Positions 32,754 through 42,213 are shown, counted from the stretch's first letter. The stretch is 64,000 nt of DNA from Fructilactobacillus ixorae (GCF_024029915.1 NZ_CP097478.1:930001-994000), one strand, 5' to 3'. Translations and numbers: made by a program. Notes: generated from the sequence alone by a model not told the origin.

Positions 32754-33872
32754 TTATTGTTCGTGTTGAAGTTGCCAAATGTTGTAAAAGAAACTAATGA
32801 TCACTTTGACAATCGCGTAGATTGGAATCGCCAAAATCATCCCCAGCAACCCGGCAATGTGCCCGGCTGCTAGCAAAATAATAATGATCGTTAACGGGTG
32901 GATGTTGAGCGATTTCCCAATCACGTTCGGGTAGACAAAGTTTCCATCAATTTGTTGGACGATAATGACCACCACAATCGTCCAGAAGGCCTGAGCGGGA
33001 CTCACAGTAATTGCCACTAAGAGCGCGGGCAAAATCCCGATGTAGGGTCCCACGTAGGGAATCAAGTTACAGAACCCGGCAAAGACCCCGAGGAGCAAGG
33101 CATATTTTTGCCCGATTAAGAAGTACCCAATCGTGGTGAAGGTCCCGACAAACAGACACTCAATCACCTGACCGCCAATGTAGTGGGACAGGGTTTGATT
33201 CATCTTAGTTAATAAGGCCGTTGTTTGCTTCCGGTGCCGTTCTGACAACGCGGGAAACAGTTTTTCAATACTAGGCAGGAACTTGTCTCCATCTTTTAAC
33301 ATGTAAAAGAGGATGATCGGGGCTGTAATCATCGTAACCACGATGTTAGCCGCCATGGAAATGATGTCCCCCGCACTTGAGGACAAGTGGGTCAACAAAC
33401 TCTTCAGGTATGAAGAATATTCACTCTGGACCTTCGTAATAATGGGATCCCAGTTAATGTTTTTCAAAAAACCGTGCTTGGAAAGCTTCGTGAGCGATTC
33501 CTCTTGATGCGCAGCAAACTGGGGCATATGACTCGCCATGTTCGCAATTTGTCCGACTAACCGGGGTAAGAAAGACACAAAAATGAAAATAATCAGACCG
33601 ATAAAGACCACGAAGATGAGTGTGGTTCCCCACGTCCGGTTGATCCGCTTGGTTTTTGAAACGGGAATCTTCATTAATAATTCCAAAATTGGATTCAACA
33701 TGTAATAGAGGAATCCGGCAATTAACAACGGGGCAAAGATGGTGGAAATAAAGACCCCGATTGGTCGAAACATGAAGTCAATCTTGGTACATCCATAGAT
33801 AATCGCCACCACTAGGAGAATTTCTAAGGTCCAAAATAATAACTGTGTGCGTTTGCTGTTGCTCGTTTTCAT
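32754..33872 (-). CDS. AI-2E family transporter (PerM/YdbI-like)
   Basis: Polytopic membrane protein of 372 aa with about eight helices, including the family segment GFCNLIPYVGPYIGILPALL and the C-terminal LAIPIYAIVKV. Members have been linked to autoinducer-2 export or to Na+/H+ antiport; the substrate here is unknown. It overlaps recX by 4 nt, so it is translated in the same mRNA as recX. Confidence 0.88.
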   Translation of the reverse strand: MKTSNSKRTQLLFWTLEILLVVAIIYGCTKIDFMFRPIGVFISTIFAPLLIAGFLYYMLNPILELLMKIPVSKTKRINRTWGTTLIFVVFIGLIIFIFVSFLPRLVGQIANMASHMPQFAAHQEESLTKLSKHGFLKNINWDPIITKVQSEYSSYLKSLLTHLSSSAGDIISMAANIVVTMITAPIILFYMLKDGDKFLPSIEKLFPALSERHRKQTTALLTKMNQTLSHYIGGQVIECLFVGTFTTIGYFLIGQKYALLLGVFAGFCNLIPYVGPYIGILPALLVAITVSPAQAFWTIVVVIIVQQIDGNFVYPNVIGKSLNIHPLTIIIILLAAGHIAGLLGMILAIPIYAIVKVIISFFYNIWQLQHEQ

Positions 33873-34687
33873 TGCTGCCCCTTTATGTCGTCTATCAACT
33901 GATCAATGTCATCGAAGGCAAAGCCCCGCCGTACCAAGGCCTGTTTGACCTTTTGTTCCCGGATAAGCCCCGGTTGCTTGCGATACTTATACCAGGCTTT
34001 CTCCCCCGCTTGTGCTAACAAACGGGCTTGGTCATCTGCATCAACCGTATCGTCAATTGCGGCGAGCGCCTCGTCGATGGTGGCAAAGGCAAAGCCCTTG
34101 CGCATCAGTGCTAATTTAGTCTTTTCAATTCTCTTATTATATGGGTAACGTCGCGCTTGGTCAAACGTCTTTTGCGCTAACTGGATGGCAATTTTAAGCG
34201 CTTGGTCGGCTGGATAATCGGTCGCCACCGCCGTCTGGGCAAGAGCTTCCGCAATTCCTTTATGTTGGAGGTACCGTTGCGCCGCTTGGGGACCCTTTTT
34301 CCCCGCCAAGACCACCTGCTGCACATACCGCTGCGCGTACTGGCGATCATCAAGCAACTGTAACTGTTTTAACCGGTCCACCACCTGAGCAATCGCCGCT
34401 TCATCATCAGTTAACGTTGCTAGTTTCGTTCGTACTTCAGCCTCCGTGCGACTTTGATACGAAATAAAGTCAACCGCTTTGGCGTACAGTTTTGCCTGTT
34501 GATCGGCCAATTGAATTGTTTGAATTAACGAGCGCGTCAGTTGCTGTCCCTGAAATACATGGTACTGAATTAGGACTTCTTCACTCACCGGGAAGGCATA
34601 CTGACCGTCTAGATAAACGTTATAGCGCCCGGCTTGCTGTTGCGCAACCACTTTGGTGACTTTCGCTGTCACTGCATCAGCTCCCAT
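33869..34687 (-). CDS. recX: Recombination regulator RecX
   Basis: Inhibits RecA filament extension. The 272-aa protein has the three-helix RecX repeats, for example FISYQSRTEAEVRTKL, RYVQQVVLAGKKGPQAAQRY and ALVRRGFAFDDIDQLI. Start at ATG 34687, with AAAGGA 7 nt upstream; an ATG at 34696 is directly fused to that site and the longer frame to 34777 would overlap the divergent flavodoxin gene. Confidence 0.9.
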   Translation of the reverse strand: MGADAVTAKVTKVVAQQQAGRYNVYLDGQYAFPVSEEVLIQYHVFQGQQLTRSLIQTIQLADQQAKLYAKAVDFISYQSRTEAEVRTKLATLTDDEAAIAQVVDRLKQLQLLDDRQYAQRYVQQVVLAGKKGPQAAQRYLQHKGIAEALAQTAVATDYPADQALKIAIQLAQKTFDQARRYPYNKRIEKTKLALMRKGFAFATIDEALAAIDDTVDADDQARLLAQAGEKAWYKYRKQPGLIREQKVKQALVRRGFAFDDIDQLIDDIKGQQ

Positions 34688-34706
34688 CGTACTCATCCTT
34701 TCTAAA

Positions 34707-34735
34707 TTCACAATTATCACTGCTTCTGCTATACT
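34707..34735 (+). promoter_or_regulatory. Flavodoxin promoter
   Basis: -35 TTCACA (34707-34712), 17-nt spacer, -10 TATACT (34730-34735), 27 bp before the flavodoxin ATG. Confidence 0.55.
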
Positions 34736-34762
34736 AAGGAAAAAATCGAAGGAAGTGCGCCC

Positions 34763-35218
34763 ATGACTCAAGCACACGTGGTGTTTGCCACCATCACTGG
34801 TAACAACGAAGATATCGCGGACATTGTCACCGAGGGATTAGAAGATCTTGGTCTCACGGTAAAGGAAACCGAGATTTCGCAAACGGACTCAGATGAACTG
34901 CTCGCAAGTGATTTAATCGTAATCTGTCCCTACACTTATGATGAAGGCAATCTGCCAGAAGAAGGTCTCGACTTTTTCGATGATCTCGCTGATTTGGATT
35001 TAACCGGAAAAATCTTTGGGGTCGCTGGCTCCGGCGACGTTTTTTACCAAGAATTTTATAACGTTGCCGTTGATAAATTCGCTACTGCCCTGAAACAAGC
35101 GGGCGCCACCCAAGGCGCTCCGAACGTGAAGATTAATCTTGATCCAGACGAAGCAGACATTGAGACCCTTGATCAATTTTCGAAAACGCTGGTTGAACAT
35201 CTGCCCCAAGCAGACTAA
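34763..35218 (+). CDS. Flavodoxin
   Basis: FMN-binding electron carrier of 151 aa. The phosphate-binding loop is FATITGNNEDIA (T-x-T-G-N) and further FMN loops are PYTYDEGNLPEEG and VAGSGDVFYQEFYN. The protein is acidic, as usual for flavodoxins. Single gene with its own promoter and terminator. Confidence 0.92.
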   Translation: MTQAHVVFATITGNNEDIADIVTEGLEDLGLTVKETEISQTDSDELLASDLIVICPYTYDEGNLPEEGLDFFDDLADLDLTGKIFGVAGSGDVFYQEFYNVAVDKFATALKQAGATQGAPNVKINLDPDEADIETLDQFSKTLVEHLPQAD

Positions 35219-35227
35219 CCATTCGCT

Positions 35228-35258
35228 AAGCCCCGCACTAGTTGGTGTGGGGCTTTTT
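35228..35258. terminator. Bidirectional terminator
   Basis: Stem AAGCCCCGCAC / GTGTGGGGCTT with a 6-nt loop and T run on the plus strand. Confidence 0.8.
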
Positions 35259-36131
35259 GCTTACCAGTGATTTAAGTGACGTTTGCGTGGTCGCCTCGGG
35301 CAACGAGCCGTCACAGTACTCCTGCAAACTGGCGTTGATTACAGCGCCGAACAATAAAATCGTCCCCATGAAGTTTAGCCACAGCATCAAGACCATCACG
35401 GTTCCGAGGGTTTTGTAAGCCGAAATGCTACTGAAAAAGGAACTGATAATTAACGAAAAGACCTGGGTTAACACCAGTAAGCCGATCAACGCGACCACTG
35501 CTCCACAGACCACGTACCGAAACTTGGTCGTCACACTGGGAACAAAGTAGTACAGCAGGGTTAAAATAACGATGGATAAGCCTAATGTGACGGGAAAGCG
35601 TGCGTCATTTAATAGATTCACGACGCTCGTTGGCACGTGCAGTTCTTGGTGGGCAAATTTCAATAACCCGCGACCAAAGCCCATGACGATGATGAGCACA
35701 AACAAGAGCACTACTAACAACAGCATCCATACAAACGAAGTTAGCCGATTCATCAGCGAACTCTGGTCGGTAACTCCGTAGATTTTATTGACGGACCGTT
35801 GAAACGCCGCCATCGAACTACTAGCCGACCAAATCACGATGATAATCCCGATTGACAGGATGCTACCTCCGTTCCCGGTAAAAATTGACTTAGCAATCGG
35901 GGCAATCCCCTGGTAAATCGACCCTGGTACCATCGAATGAATCGTGGCGAGCACGTGGTTAACGTTGGAATTGGTTAAGCGAATAATCCCACCAATGATA
36001 ATCAGGATGGGAAAGAGGGAGAACAACACGTAGTACGCGAACACCACGGCTGAATCAGAAACTTCCCCGAGGTTAAAACGCTTAAGTACCAGTTTACAAA
36101 ACTGAATCACCTTTTGTTTGCGGGTTGCCAT
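35238..36131 (-). CDS. YihY/UPF0761 (BrkB-like) membrane protein
   Basis: Membrane protein of 297 aa with about six helices. The N-terminal YYVLFSLFPILIIIGGII and the C-terminal MVLMLWLNFMGTILLFGAVINA are the family signatures. Formerly annotated as ribonuclease BN by mistake; the true function is unclear. Confidence 0.9.
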   Translation of the reverse strand: MATRKQKVIQFCKLVLKRFNLGEVSDSAVVFAYYVLFSLFPILIIIGGIIRLTNSNVNHVLATIHSMVPGSIYQGIAPIAKSIFTGNGGSILSIGIIIVIWSASSSMAAFQRSVNKIYGVTDQSSLMNRLTSFVWMLLLVVLLFVLIIVMGFGRGLLKFAHQELHVPTSVVNLLNDARFPVTLGLSIVILTLLYYFVPSVTTKFRYVVCGAVVALIGLLVLTQVFSLIISSFFSSISAYKTLGTVMVLMLWLNFMGTILLFGAVINASLQEYCDGSLPEATTQTSLKSLVSKKPHTN

Positions 36132-36290
36132 GCTTACACATCCTCCTCTAAGTTACAACTTCATTCGTTGGTAAAATCGGTTGGTTTCATTGTAGCAGAA
36201 ATTAGCATTTCGAATTACCCTAAATTAATGCTAGAATAAAAGAGTAGTGCTACTTTTCGATTAACCTTGAACAACCAAGGAGGAACCAAT

Positions 36291-37229
36291 TTGGAAACAA
36301 TCAGTTTGATTGTCCCTTGTTATAACGAACAAGCATCAATCCAATTATTTTACGATACAGTGGAAAAGGTTTTTGCGACCATGAACCAGCCGACCATCCA
36401 GTATCAGCCGGACTATCTCTTTATTAACGACGGATCTAGCGATGACACCGCCCAGATTCTCAGAGATTTACATCATGAACATTCAGAAACCGTCCACTTC
36501 ATTTCCTTTTCTAGAAACTTTGGCAAGGAAGCGGCAATGGCAGCGGGACTTCGAAATGCCACGGGCGACTACGTAGCGTTAATGGACGTCGACCTCCAGG
36601 ATCCCCCCGAATTACTCCCGAAGATGCTCCACATTATCACCACACAACCCTACGATTGCGTGGGCTGTGTTCAAACTAGCCGCAAACAAAATCCCATCCG
36701 AGCCTTTCTTTCCGCTAGTTTCTATAAGGTCATCGACAGCCTTTCGGACGTGAAAATTAAACCCAACGTCCGCGATTACCGGCTCATGACCCGGCGGTAC
36801 GTGAAAGCGGTCAACGAACTGACCGAATACAACCGCTTTTCCAAGGGAATTTTTAGCTGGGTGGGCTTTCAAACCAAGTACCTGGAGTACCAGGGTCGTC
36901 CGCGCGCAGCCGGTGAGACCCACTGGTCAATGGTGCAACTAATTGAATACTCCATCGAAGGCATCGTTGATTTTTCCGATGCCCCGCTGCGCCTTGCCAC
37001 CTTTGTCGGGGGGATTTCCTGTTTCCTCGCCATGGTTGGCATCATCATCGTGGTGATTCGGGCCCTCTACTTTGGCGATGCCGTGGCCGGCTGGCCGTCC
37101 CTCGTGTCCATCATGCTCCTCATTGGTGGAATTCAACTCTTTTGTCTGGGGATTCTCGGCAAGTACATTGGTAAAATCTACCTCGAAACGAAGCGTCGCC
37201 CCCAATACATCATTGAGGAGCAGGCCTAA
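36291..37229 (+). CDS. GT2 bactoprenol glycosyltransferase (GtrB/CsbB-like)
   Basis: Membrane glycosyltransferase of 312 aa. The GT-A domain has IVPCYNEQ, NDGSSDDT and DVDLQDPPELLP (metal-binding D-x-D), and the later AAGETHWSM; two C-terminal helices follow (about 230-295). It starts with TTG behind AAGGAGG. It overlaps the gtrA-like gene (TAATG). Such pairs make undecaprenyl-phosphate-glucose and flip it for decoration of teichoic acids or other wall polymers. Confidence 0.9.
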   Translation: METISLIVPCYNEQASIQLFYDTVEKVFATMNQPTIQYQPDYLFINDGSSDDTAQILRDLHHEHSETVHFISFSRNFGKEAAMAAGLRNATGDYVALMDVDLQDPPELLPKMLHIITTQPYDCVGCVQTSRKQNPIRAFLSASFYKVIDSLSDVKIKPNVRDYRLMTRRYVKAVNELTEYNRFSKGIFSWVGFQTKYLEYQGRPRAAGETHWSMVQLIEYSIEGIVDFSDAPLRLATFVGGISCFLAMVGIIIVVIRALYFGDAVAGWPSLVSIMLLIGGIQLFCLGILGKYIGKIYLETKRRPQYIIEEQA

Positions 37230-37657
37230 TGAAAAGATTGCAAGCGCTTTATCAACGCCACCACGACGTGCTTTTCTACCTCTTTTGGGGGGTCGCAGCC
37301 ACCGTGGTGAACCTCGTGACCTTCTACCTGCTGACGCAATATACCAGCTTAAACTACGTCATTAACTACTCGGTTGCTTGGGTAATCACGGTGTTATTCG
37401 CATTTTATACCAATAAGTACTTTGTTTTTCACAATCACCACGATTCCACCCGGGAATTTTGGTACCAACTGGTCACCTTTTTCGCGGGCCGCTTGTTAAC
37501 CTACCTCATCGGAGCCGGCCTTTTAGTTCTCGGGGTCAGCGTACTAAAGTTTGATTCCAATTTAGGGAAGAACCTGGTAAACGTGTTCCAAAACGTAGTC
37601 GTCATCATCTTGAACTACTTCTGGGCCATTTGGGTTTCATTTCGCCAAAAATCGTAA
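37229..37657 (+). CDS. GtrA family membrane protein
   Basis: A 142-aa protein with four membrane helices and the family segment YFVFHNHHDSTREFWYQL between helices 2 and 3. Its ATG overlaps the stop of the GT2 gene, so both are made together. It probably flips the lipid-linked sugar that the GT2 enzyme makes. Confidence 0.9.
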   Translation: MKRLQALYQRHHDVLFYLFWGVAATVVNLVTFYLLTQYTSLNYVINYSVAWVITVLFAFYTNKYFVFHNHHDSTREFWYQLVTFFAGRLLTYLIGAGLLVLGVSVLKFDSNLGKNLVNVFQNVVVIILNYFWAIWVSFRQKS

Positions 37658-37686
37658 TTGGTGCTTAACTACAGCCACCACTATAA

Positions 37687-37723
37687 AAGCGACCCGATTA
37701 CCAAGTTGGTAATCGGGTCGCTT
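37687..37723. terminator. Bidirectional terminator after gtrA
   Basis: Near-perfect stem AAGCGACCCGATTACC / GGTAATCGGGTCGCTT with loop AAGTT. Confidence 0.85.
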
Positions 37724-37726
37724 AAT

Positions 37727-38017
37727 TTACGCGTTGATGAACGCCTGTAAACTGGATGTCGCTTTGGATGGATGAAACTCGACGATGCGATACTGTGCAA
37801 GCTGGTGTTGATAAAACGGATCCTGGTGATAAATCGCTTCCAATTCCGTTCGAGAAGCAACGGTTGCAAGAATAAGGCCCCCGTCCCGTGGTTCCTTGCG
37901 CCCTGACAACAGAAAGTTCCCAGCGGCATAATTGCGGTCTAAATACGCGTTATGCGCCGCTAACTGTTGGTCCACCTCAGCCAGTGGTTTTTGATACGTT
38001 AATTCAATTATAAACAT
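37727..38017 (-). CDS. YciI family protein
   Basis: A 96-aa dimeric alpha-beta barrel protein. Family features are the central LLSGRKEPRDGGLIL and the late QDPFYQHQLAQYRIVEF, with the conserved His/Asp pair. Exact role unknown; some homologues act on small reactive metabolites. Divergent from the TetR gene. Confidence 0.88.
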   Translation of the reverse strand: MFIIELTYQKPLAEVDQQLAAHNAYLDRNYAAGNFLLSGRKEPRDGGLILATVASRTELEAIYHQDPFYQHQLAQYRIVEFHPSKATSSLQAFINA

Positions 38018-38107
38018 GGTGCTTCCTCCTCATTTTACTGCTCTTTAATTCCAATGAACACATTCACTGAACATCTTCATTATAATCCAAATGGAAAGGA
38101 ACTGGCA

Positions 38108-38701
38108 ATGGTTAACAAGCGAACGCAGCAAAAACTCGCCACCCAACAAAAAATCTTTACGGCCGCCGTCCAATTAACTAAGGAACACGGCTTTACGCAC
38201 ATCTCAATTAAAGACATTGTTACGGCCGCCCACGTTTCCACCGGGACGTTCTACCTCTACTTCAAGTCCAAACAGGACTTAATCTCCCAGGTTTATTACG
38301 ACCATTTAAACCAGACCATGCAAACCCTTTTAACTCAGCTTGCGTCGCAATCAATGTCGCCCCTCACCAAATTACAAACCCTGGTAGCGGCCGAATTTGA
38401 ATTTGCTGCAACCATGGGTGTTGAAATCACCACCCGGGCCTTCATTGCTAATCTGGATGCGAACCTCACCGCACCCGGAAACCACTTTCAGCGACGTACC
38501 TTTACCACTGGCCTGCAAGCCGAACTCCACGCGGCCATCGCTGCCCATGAAATTAAGCGGAGTGACGAAGCAACCCTCTTTTTGGAATTGGAAACCATGG
38601 TACGTGGTCTAATGCTGAGCTGGTGTTTTGCCAATGGTTCCTTTGCCATTCAAACCACCGGGAAACAAATGCTACATGATTTTTTGGCCCCGTTAGTATA
38701 A
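38108..38701 (+). CDS. TetR/AcrR family transcriptional regulator
   Basis: A 197-aa repressor-type protein with the N-terminal HTH (IKDIVTAAHVSTGTFYLYFKS, about residues 31-51). Start at ATG 38108 with AAAGGA 7 nt upstream; an in-frame ATG at 38054 lacks a site. It lies just upstream of an SDR gene whose promoter region carries an inverted repeat, which probably is its operator. Confidence 0.88.
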   Translation: MVNKRTQQKLATQQKIFTAAVQLTKEHGFTHISIKDIVTAAHVSTGTFYLYFKSKQDLISQVYYDHLNQTMQTLLTQLASQSMSPLTKLQTLVAAEFEFAATMGVEITTRAFIANLDANLTAPGNHFQRRTFTTGLQAELHAAIAAHEIKRSDEATLFLELETMVRGLMLSWCFANGSFAIQTTGKQMLHDFLAPLV

Positions 38702-38722
38702 CTTTCGTAAGCTAATTATTTG

Positions 38723-38751
38723 CATTGTGCGCCCATTGCAAGCGTACAATG
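38723..38751. promoter_or_regulatory. Candidate TetR-family operator upstream of the SDR gene
   Basis: Inverted repeat CATTGTGCGC - 9 nt - GCGTACAATG with nine of ten positions paired, overlapping a possible promoter (TTGCAT, TACAAT at 38745-38750). Palindromes of this size are normal TetR operators. Confidence 0.5.
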
Positions 38752-38782
38752 AATTTATCTCAACTAAAAGGAGTTCAAACTT

Positions 38783-39532
38783 ATGAGTGTAAAAGATAAA
38801 GTGATTGTAATTACCGGTGGTTCGTCCGGAATGGGCGCTGCCACTGCCAAGTTAGCTAACGAACGTGGTGCCCAAGTCGTGATTGGATCGAGAAACCAAG
38901 CCAAACTCGATGCCATGCAAGCAGAAGTGGCTCATCCGGAAAATTTTGCGACCAAGCTCACTGACGTCACAAATGCTAGTGACGTCCAAGCCCTAGTTCA
39001 GTTAGCCCTCGATCAATTTGGTCAGCTCGACGTGATGTACAATAACGCTGGCATTATGCCCAAGGGCAAGATTGCGGATGCCGAAAAATTACCAGTTTGG
39101 CAGGGGCTGCTTGCAACCAACCTGATGGGTGTATTAAACGGAATTGCTGCAGCTGTTCCAACGATGCGCAAACAAGGTCATGGTTTGATCATGGCAACTG
39201 ACTCCATTGCCGGCCACAAGGTTTCTCCTGGCTTTGGCGTTTACGGCGGGACTAAATTTGCCGTCAAGGCCATCATGGAAGGCTTACGGCAAGAAGAACA
39301 CGAAAACGGCATTAAGACGGGAATTGTGTCCCCTGGTTTCGTTAATACGAACCTGATGAACACGATTAACGATCAAGCTACCCATGACCAAATCATGGCT
39401 GCAAATAACGCGACGAAGAACGGTTGGTTAAGTGCTGATGACATCTCTGAATTAGCGGTCTTCATGATGAGCCAACCGGAAAACGTTGACATCAACGAAA
39501 TCATGGTTCGGCCGACGGGTCAAGCCTTCTAA
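38783..39532 (+). CDS. Short-chain dehydrogenase/reductase (SDR)
   Basis: NAD(P)-dependent oxidoreductase of 249 aa with the cofactor loop TGGSSGMGAA (residues 11-20), the NNAG motif and the active-site Y-G-G-T-K. It resembles the YdfG/clavaldehyde-type classical SDRs; the substrate is unknown. It probably is the target of the preceding TetR regulator. Confidence 0.92.
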   Translation: MSVKDKVIVITGGSSGMGAATAKLANERGAQVVIGSRNQAKLDAMQAEVAHPENFATKLTDVTNASDVQALVQLALDQFGQLDVMYNNAGIMPKGKIADAEKLPVWQGLLATNLMGVLNGIAAAVPTMRKQGHGLIMATDSIAGHKVSPGFGVYGGTKFAVKAIMEGLRQEEHENGIKTGIVSPGFVNTNLMNTINDQATHDQIMAANNATKNGWLSADDISELAVFMMSQPENVDINEIMVRPTGQAF

Positions 39533-39544
39533 ACCTCCCAATTT

Positions 39545-39595
39545 AAAAGTGCAATCGTGCTTTAGTTTTTAACTAACGTGCGATTGCACTTTTTT
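39545..39595 (+). terminator. Terminator after the SDR gene
   Basis: Arms AAAAGTGCAATCG / CGATTGCACTTTT enclose a T-rich loop of about 23 nt, with a T run behind. Confidence 0.75.
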
Positions 39596-39690
39596 AATGT
39601 CATTTAACCTAACACTAACCCTCGGCTTTTTCCCCGAACTCCGTTATGCTAAGCGCAAAGCGCAAAACTACTGAGCGAGGAGGAACTTTT

Positions 39691-40890
39691 ATGGATCACC
39701 ACTTACAGGTTAACTCAGAGATTGGCCCCTTACGAACGGTCTTAGTGCACCGACCCGGGGCCGAACTAGAAAATATCACTCCGGCTACCATGCAGGAGTT
39801 ACTTTTCGATGATGTCCCCTTTTTGAAAGTGGCGCAACAAGAGCACGATCAGTTCACTGACCTTTTGCGTCAGCATCACATCGAACCGGTTTACGTTGAG
39901 CACTTACTGACGGAGATTCTGAATGAGCCAAACACTAAAACGGCGTTCATCGCCGCCTACCTCGCTCAATTTGCCCTGGCACCGCTCCCAAAGCAGGAAA
40001 CGACTACCTACCTGGAACAATTACCGGCCCCGGCACTAACCAACACCATTTACGCAGGATTACGAAGGGCCACGGTCGGGTTGCCAGAAAACTACCAGCA
40101 ACCGTTTCTACTCCCGCCCCTTCCCAACGCTTACTTTACGCGCGATCCCCAGGCCACGCTGGGCACCGGGGTCACCATCAATCCCATGACCTTTGCCGCC
40201 CGTAAACCGGAATCCATGATCTTCTCGTGGATTGTTCAGCATCACCCACGCTTTCAGGCGACCCCCACCTGGTTATCCCCCACGTTGCCGACTCATTTGG
40301 AGGGCGGTGACGAGCTGGTGCTTAATCGGCAAACGTTAGCCCTCGGGATTTCAGAACGCACCACCCGAACTGCCGCATTGACCCTCGCCCAGCACCTCTT
40401 TACTAATCCAGCGTCCTCCTTTACAACCATCATTGCCATTCACATTCCGCACAACCACGCCATGATGCACTTAGACACCGTGTTCACGATGGTTAATCGT
40501 GAGCAATTCACCATTTTCCCCGGCATCATGGACCACGATTACCGGTTAAATATTGAAGTGCTTCACCCGGACGGACACGGTGGAGTAGCTATTAAACGGG
40601 CCACCCACTTAAAACCCGTCTTACAAGCCTCCCTCGGTCTAAGTGAGATTGATCTAATTGAAACGGGTGGTGGCGATGCCATCGTTGCTCCTCGTGAACA
40701 GTGGAACGACGGTTCGAATAACCTGGCGATCGCCCCTGGGGAAGTGATCACCTACGACCGCAACTACCGCTCGATTCAGTTGATGCGCGAGCACGGTCTC
40801 ATCGTGCACGAAATCCCCTCTTCAGAACTAGCCCGGGGCCGGGGTGGCGCGCGCTGTATGTCGCAGCCGTTGTGGCGGGATGATATTTAA
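39691..40890 (+). CDS. arcA: Arginine deiminase
   Basis: Hydrolyses arginine to citrulline and ammonia. The 399-aa protein keeps the key regions: NAYFTRDPQA, the HLDTVFTM segment, and the nucleophile Cys389 in GRGGARCMSQPLW. Start at ATG 39691 with GAGGAGG upstream. No arcB, arcC, arcD or argR is near, so it is an orphan here. Its stop codon overlaps that of the convergent AbiH gene and no terminator is seen between them. Confidence 0.94.
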   Translation: MDHHLQVNSEIGPLRTVLVHRPGAELENITPATMQELLFDDVPFLKVAQQEHDQFTDLLRQHHIEPVYVEHLLTEILNEPNTKTAFIAAYLAQFALAPLPKQETTTYLEQLPAPALTNTIYAGLRRATVGLPENYQQPFLLPPLPNAYFTRDPQATLGTGVTINPMTFAARKPESMIFSWIVQHHPRFQATPTWLSPTLPTHLEGGDELVLNRQTLALGISERTTRTAALTLAQHLFTNPASSFTTIIAIHIPHNHAMMHLDTVFTMVNREQFTIFPGIMDHDYRLNIEVLHPDGHGGVAIKRATHLKPVLQASLGLSEIDLIETGGGDAIVAPREQWNDGSNNLAIAPGEVITYDRNYRSIQLMREHGLIVHEIPSSELARGRGGARCMSQPLWRDDI

Positions 40891-42179
40891 ATAAGAGAGT
40901 TTAAGTTTATAGTTCTAATAATACCTCCATCAACATCGAATTGTTTACTAAGTTTTTCCCTCATTTTTTTCTGCTTTTCACTGTCATTTACACTTCCATC
41001 ATTTTCTTCACTTATATAGTAATAGTAATCTATTCGCTTAATACTATTAGGGTTAACTGCTTCAGTAATGAACATCTTTATATCACCATCTGAGGCATAA
41101 TCGTGTCCGATGATAGTGATAGTAACATTATCTCCATTATCAAAGTTTAAACTTTGTTTATCCTTAAAATAAGCATCCAAAATATCAAGATTTCTATTAT
41201 CCTTTTTTAATTTGCTTTTAAGCTCTTCAATATTATTGTTGGTAATTTGATCAGAGGTCTCAACCAAATTATAATTCAAAGTTCTAGGTTTTATTTCGAA
41301 AGGGTTTTCCATCATAAAGGCGTTATTAATCGATTCTAAAAAATATCGATATCCCTTATCAGAATTATTAACATCTGGGAAAAATATTTCAATTAGTTCT
41401 TCTTTGAGTAAATTTTTATACTGTTCACTCCGTTTTGCCCATAAAATAAATCTTTGGACTGCTTTCATTGGAGATATCATTTCTATGTTTATCTCCTCAG
41501 GATTTTCATATTTAAAAGCTGACGATAAATTAACACTTTCATATTGATAATCATCATTTTCGTTTAATTTATCTAAATTGCGTCCGTTACTTCTAGGAAT
41601 TTTATCCGGTGAATATCCAAAAACAAATTCCTCATCGATAGAACCGTGAAAATAATTAATCTTTTCACTTGGAACATCATAATTTTTTTCTAAAGTATCT
41701 GTATAATTAAATGTGAGGATGTTATCCGCATTTTGCAAAATTTTATCAACTTTTTCAAACTTTCTATCATTTTCTTGTTCTTTTAGATACTTCCTCAGCT
41801 TTTCTCTCCATTGATCTATTATTTTGTCGTAGGATAAAGTTTTCTTTTTACCATCTTTATCATATTTATCATCAATATATTGATATTCATAAAACATTGA
41901 ATCTCTAAGAATGGTTTCTAGGTCGTACCAATCATCTCCACCTTGGATTTGAGTAGTATAATCATCAATTTTTTTAATAAGATTTTCTTGATTTTTTTGA
42001 CTTTTTAGTTTAGTTAACATTTTTATTCTAAAGATAATTGCTTCACGCCTAATTTTTTCTAAAATATACTTATCATGATCATCAAAAGTTGTTTTAACAA
42101 AACTCTTAAATGAAGTATCTAAGTCGTGCATCAAATCAAATCCGTTACCAATAATAACAATATTTTTTTCCTTATTCAT
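40887..42179 (-). CDS. AbiH family phage abortive infection protein
   Basis: A 430-aa protein whose motifs fit the AbiH family: N-terminal IIGNGFDLMHDLDTSF, central ILTFNYTDTLEKNY, INYFHGSIDEEFVFGYSPDK and the late ITIIGHDYASDGD. AbiH from Lactococcus blocks phage by an unknown mechanism. AGGAG lies before the ATG. The gene is much more A+T-rich than the flanks, an obvious sign of transfer, and it is wedged between arcA and gntP. Both neighbours are otherwise intact. Confidence 0.85.
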   Translation of the reverse strand: MNKEKNIVIIGNGFDLMHDLDTSFKSFVKTTFDDHDKYILEKIRREAIIFRIKMLTKLKSQKNQENLIKKIDDYTTQIQGGDDWYDLETILRDSMFYEYQYIDDKYDKDGKKKTLSYDKIIDQWREKLRKYLKEQENDRKFEKVDKILQNADNILTFNYTDTLEKNYDVPSEKINYFHGSIDEEFVFGYSPDKIPRSNGRNLDKLNENDDYQYESVNLSSAFKYENPEEINIEMISPMKAVQRFILWAKRSEQYKNLLKEELIEIFFPDVNNSDKGYRYFLESINNAFMMENPFEIKPRTLNYNLVETSDQITNNNIEELKSKLKKDNRNLDILDAYFKDKQSLNFDNGDNVTITIIGHDYASDGDIKMFITEAVNPNSIKRIDYYYYISEENDGSVNDSEKQKKMREKLSKQFDVDGGIIRTINLNSLI

Positions 42180-42213
42180 TTTATGCTCCTAAAAATTAAA
42201 GATAATGATATAA

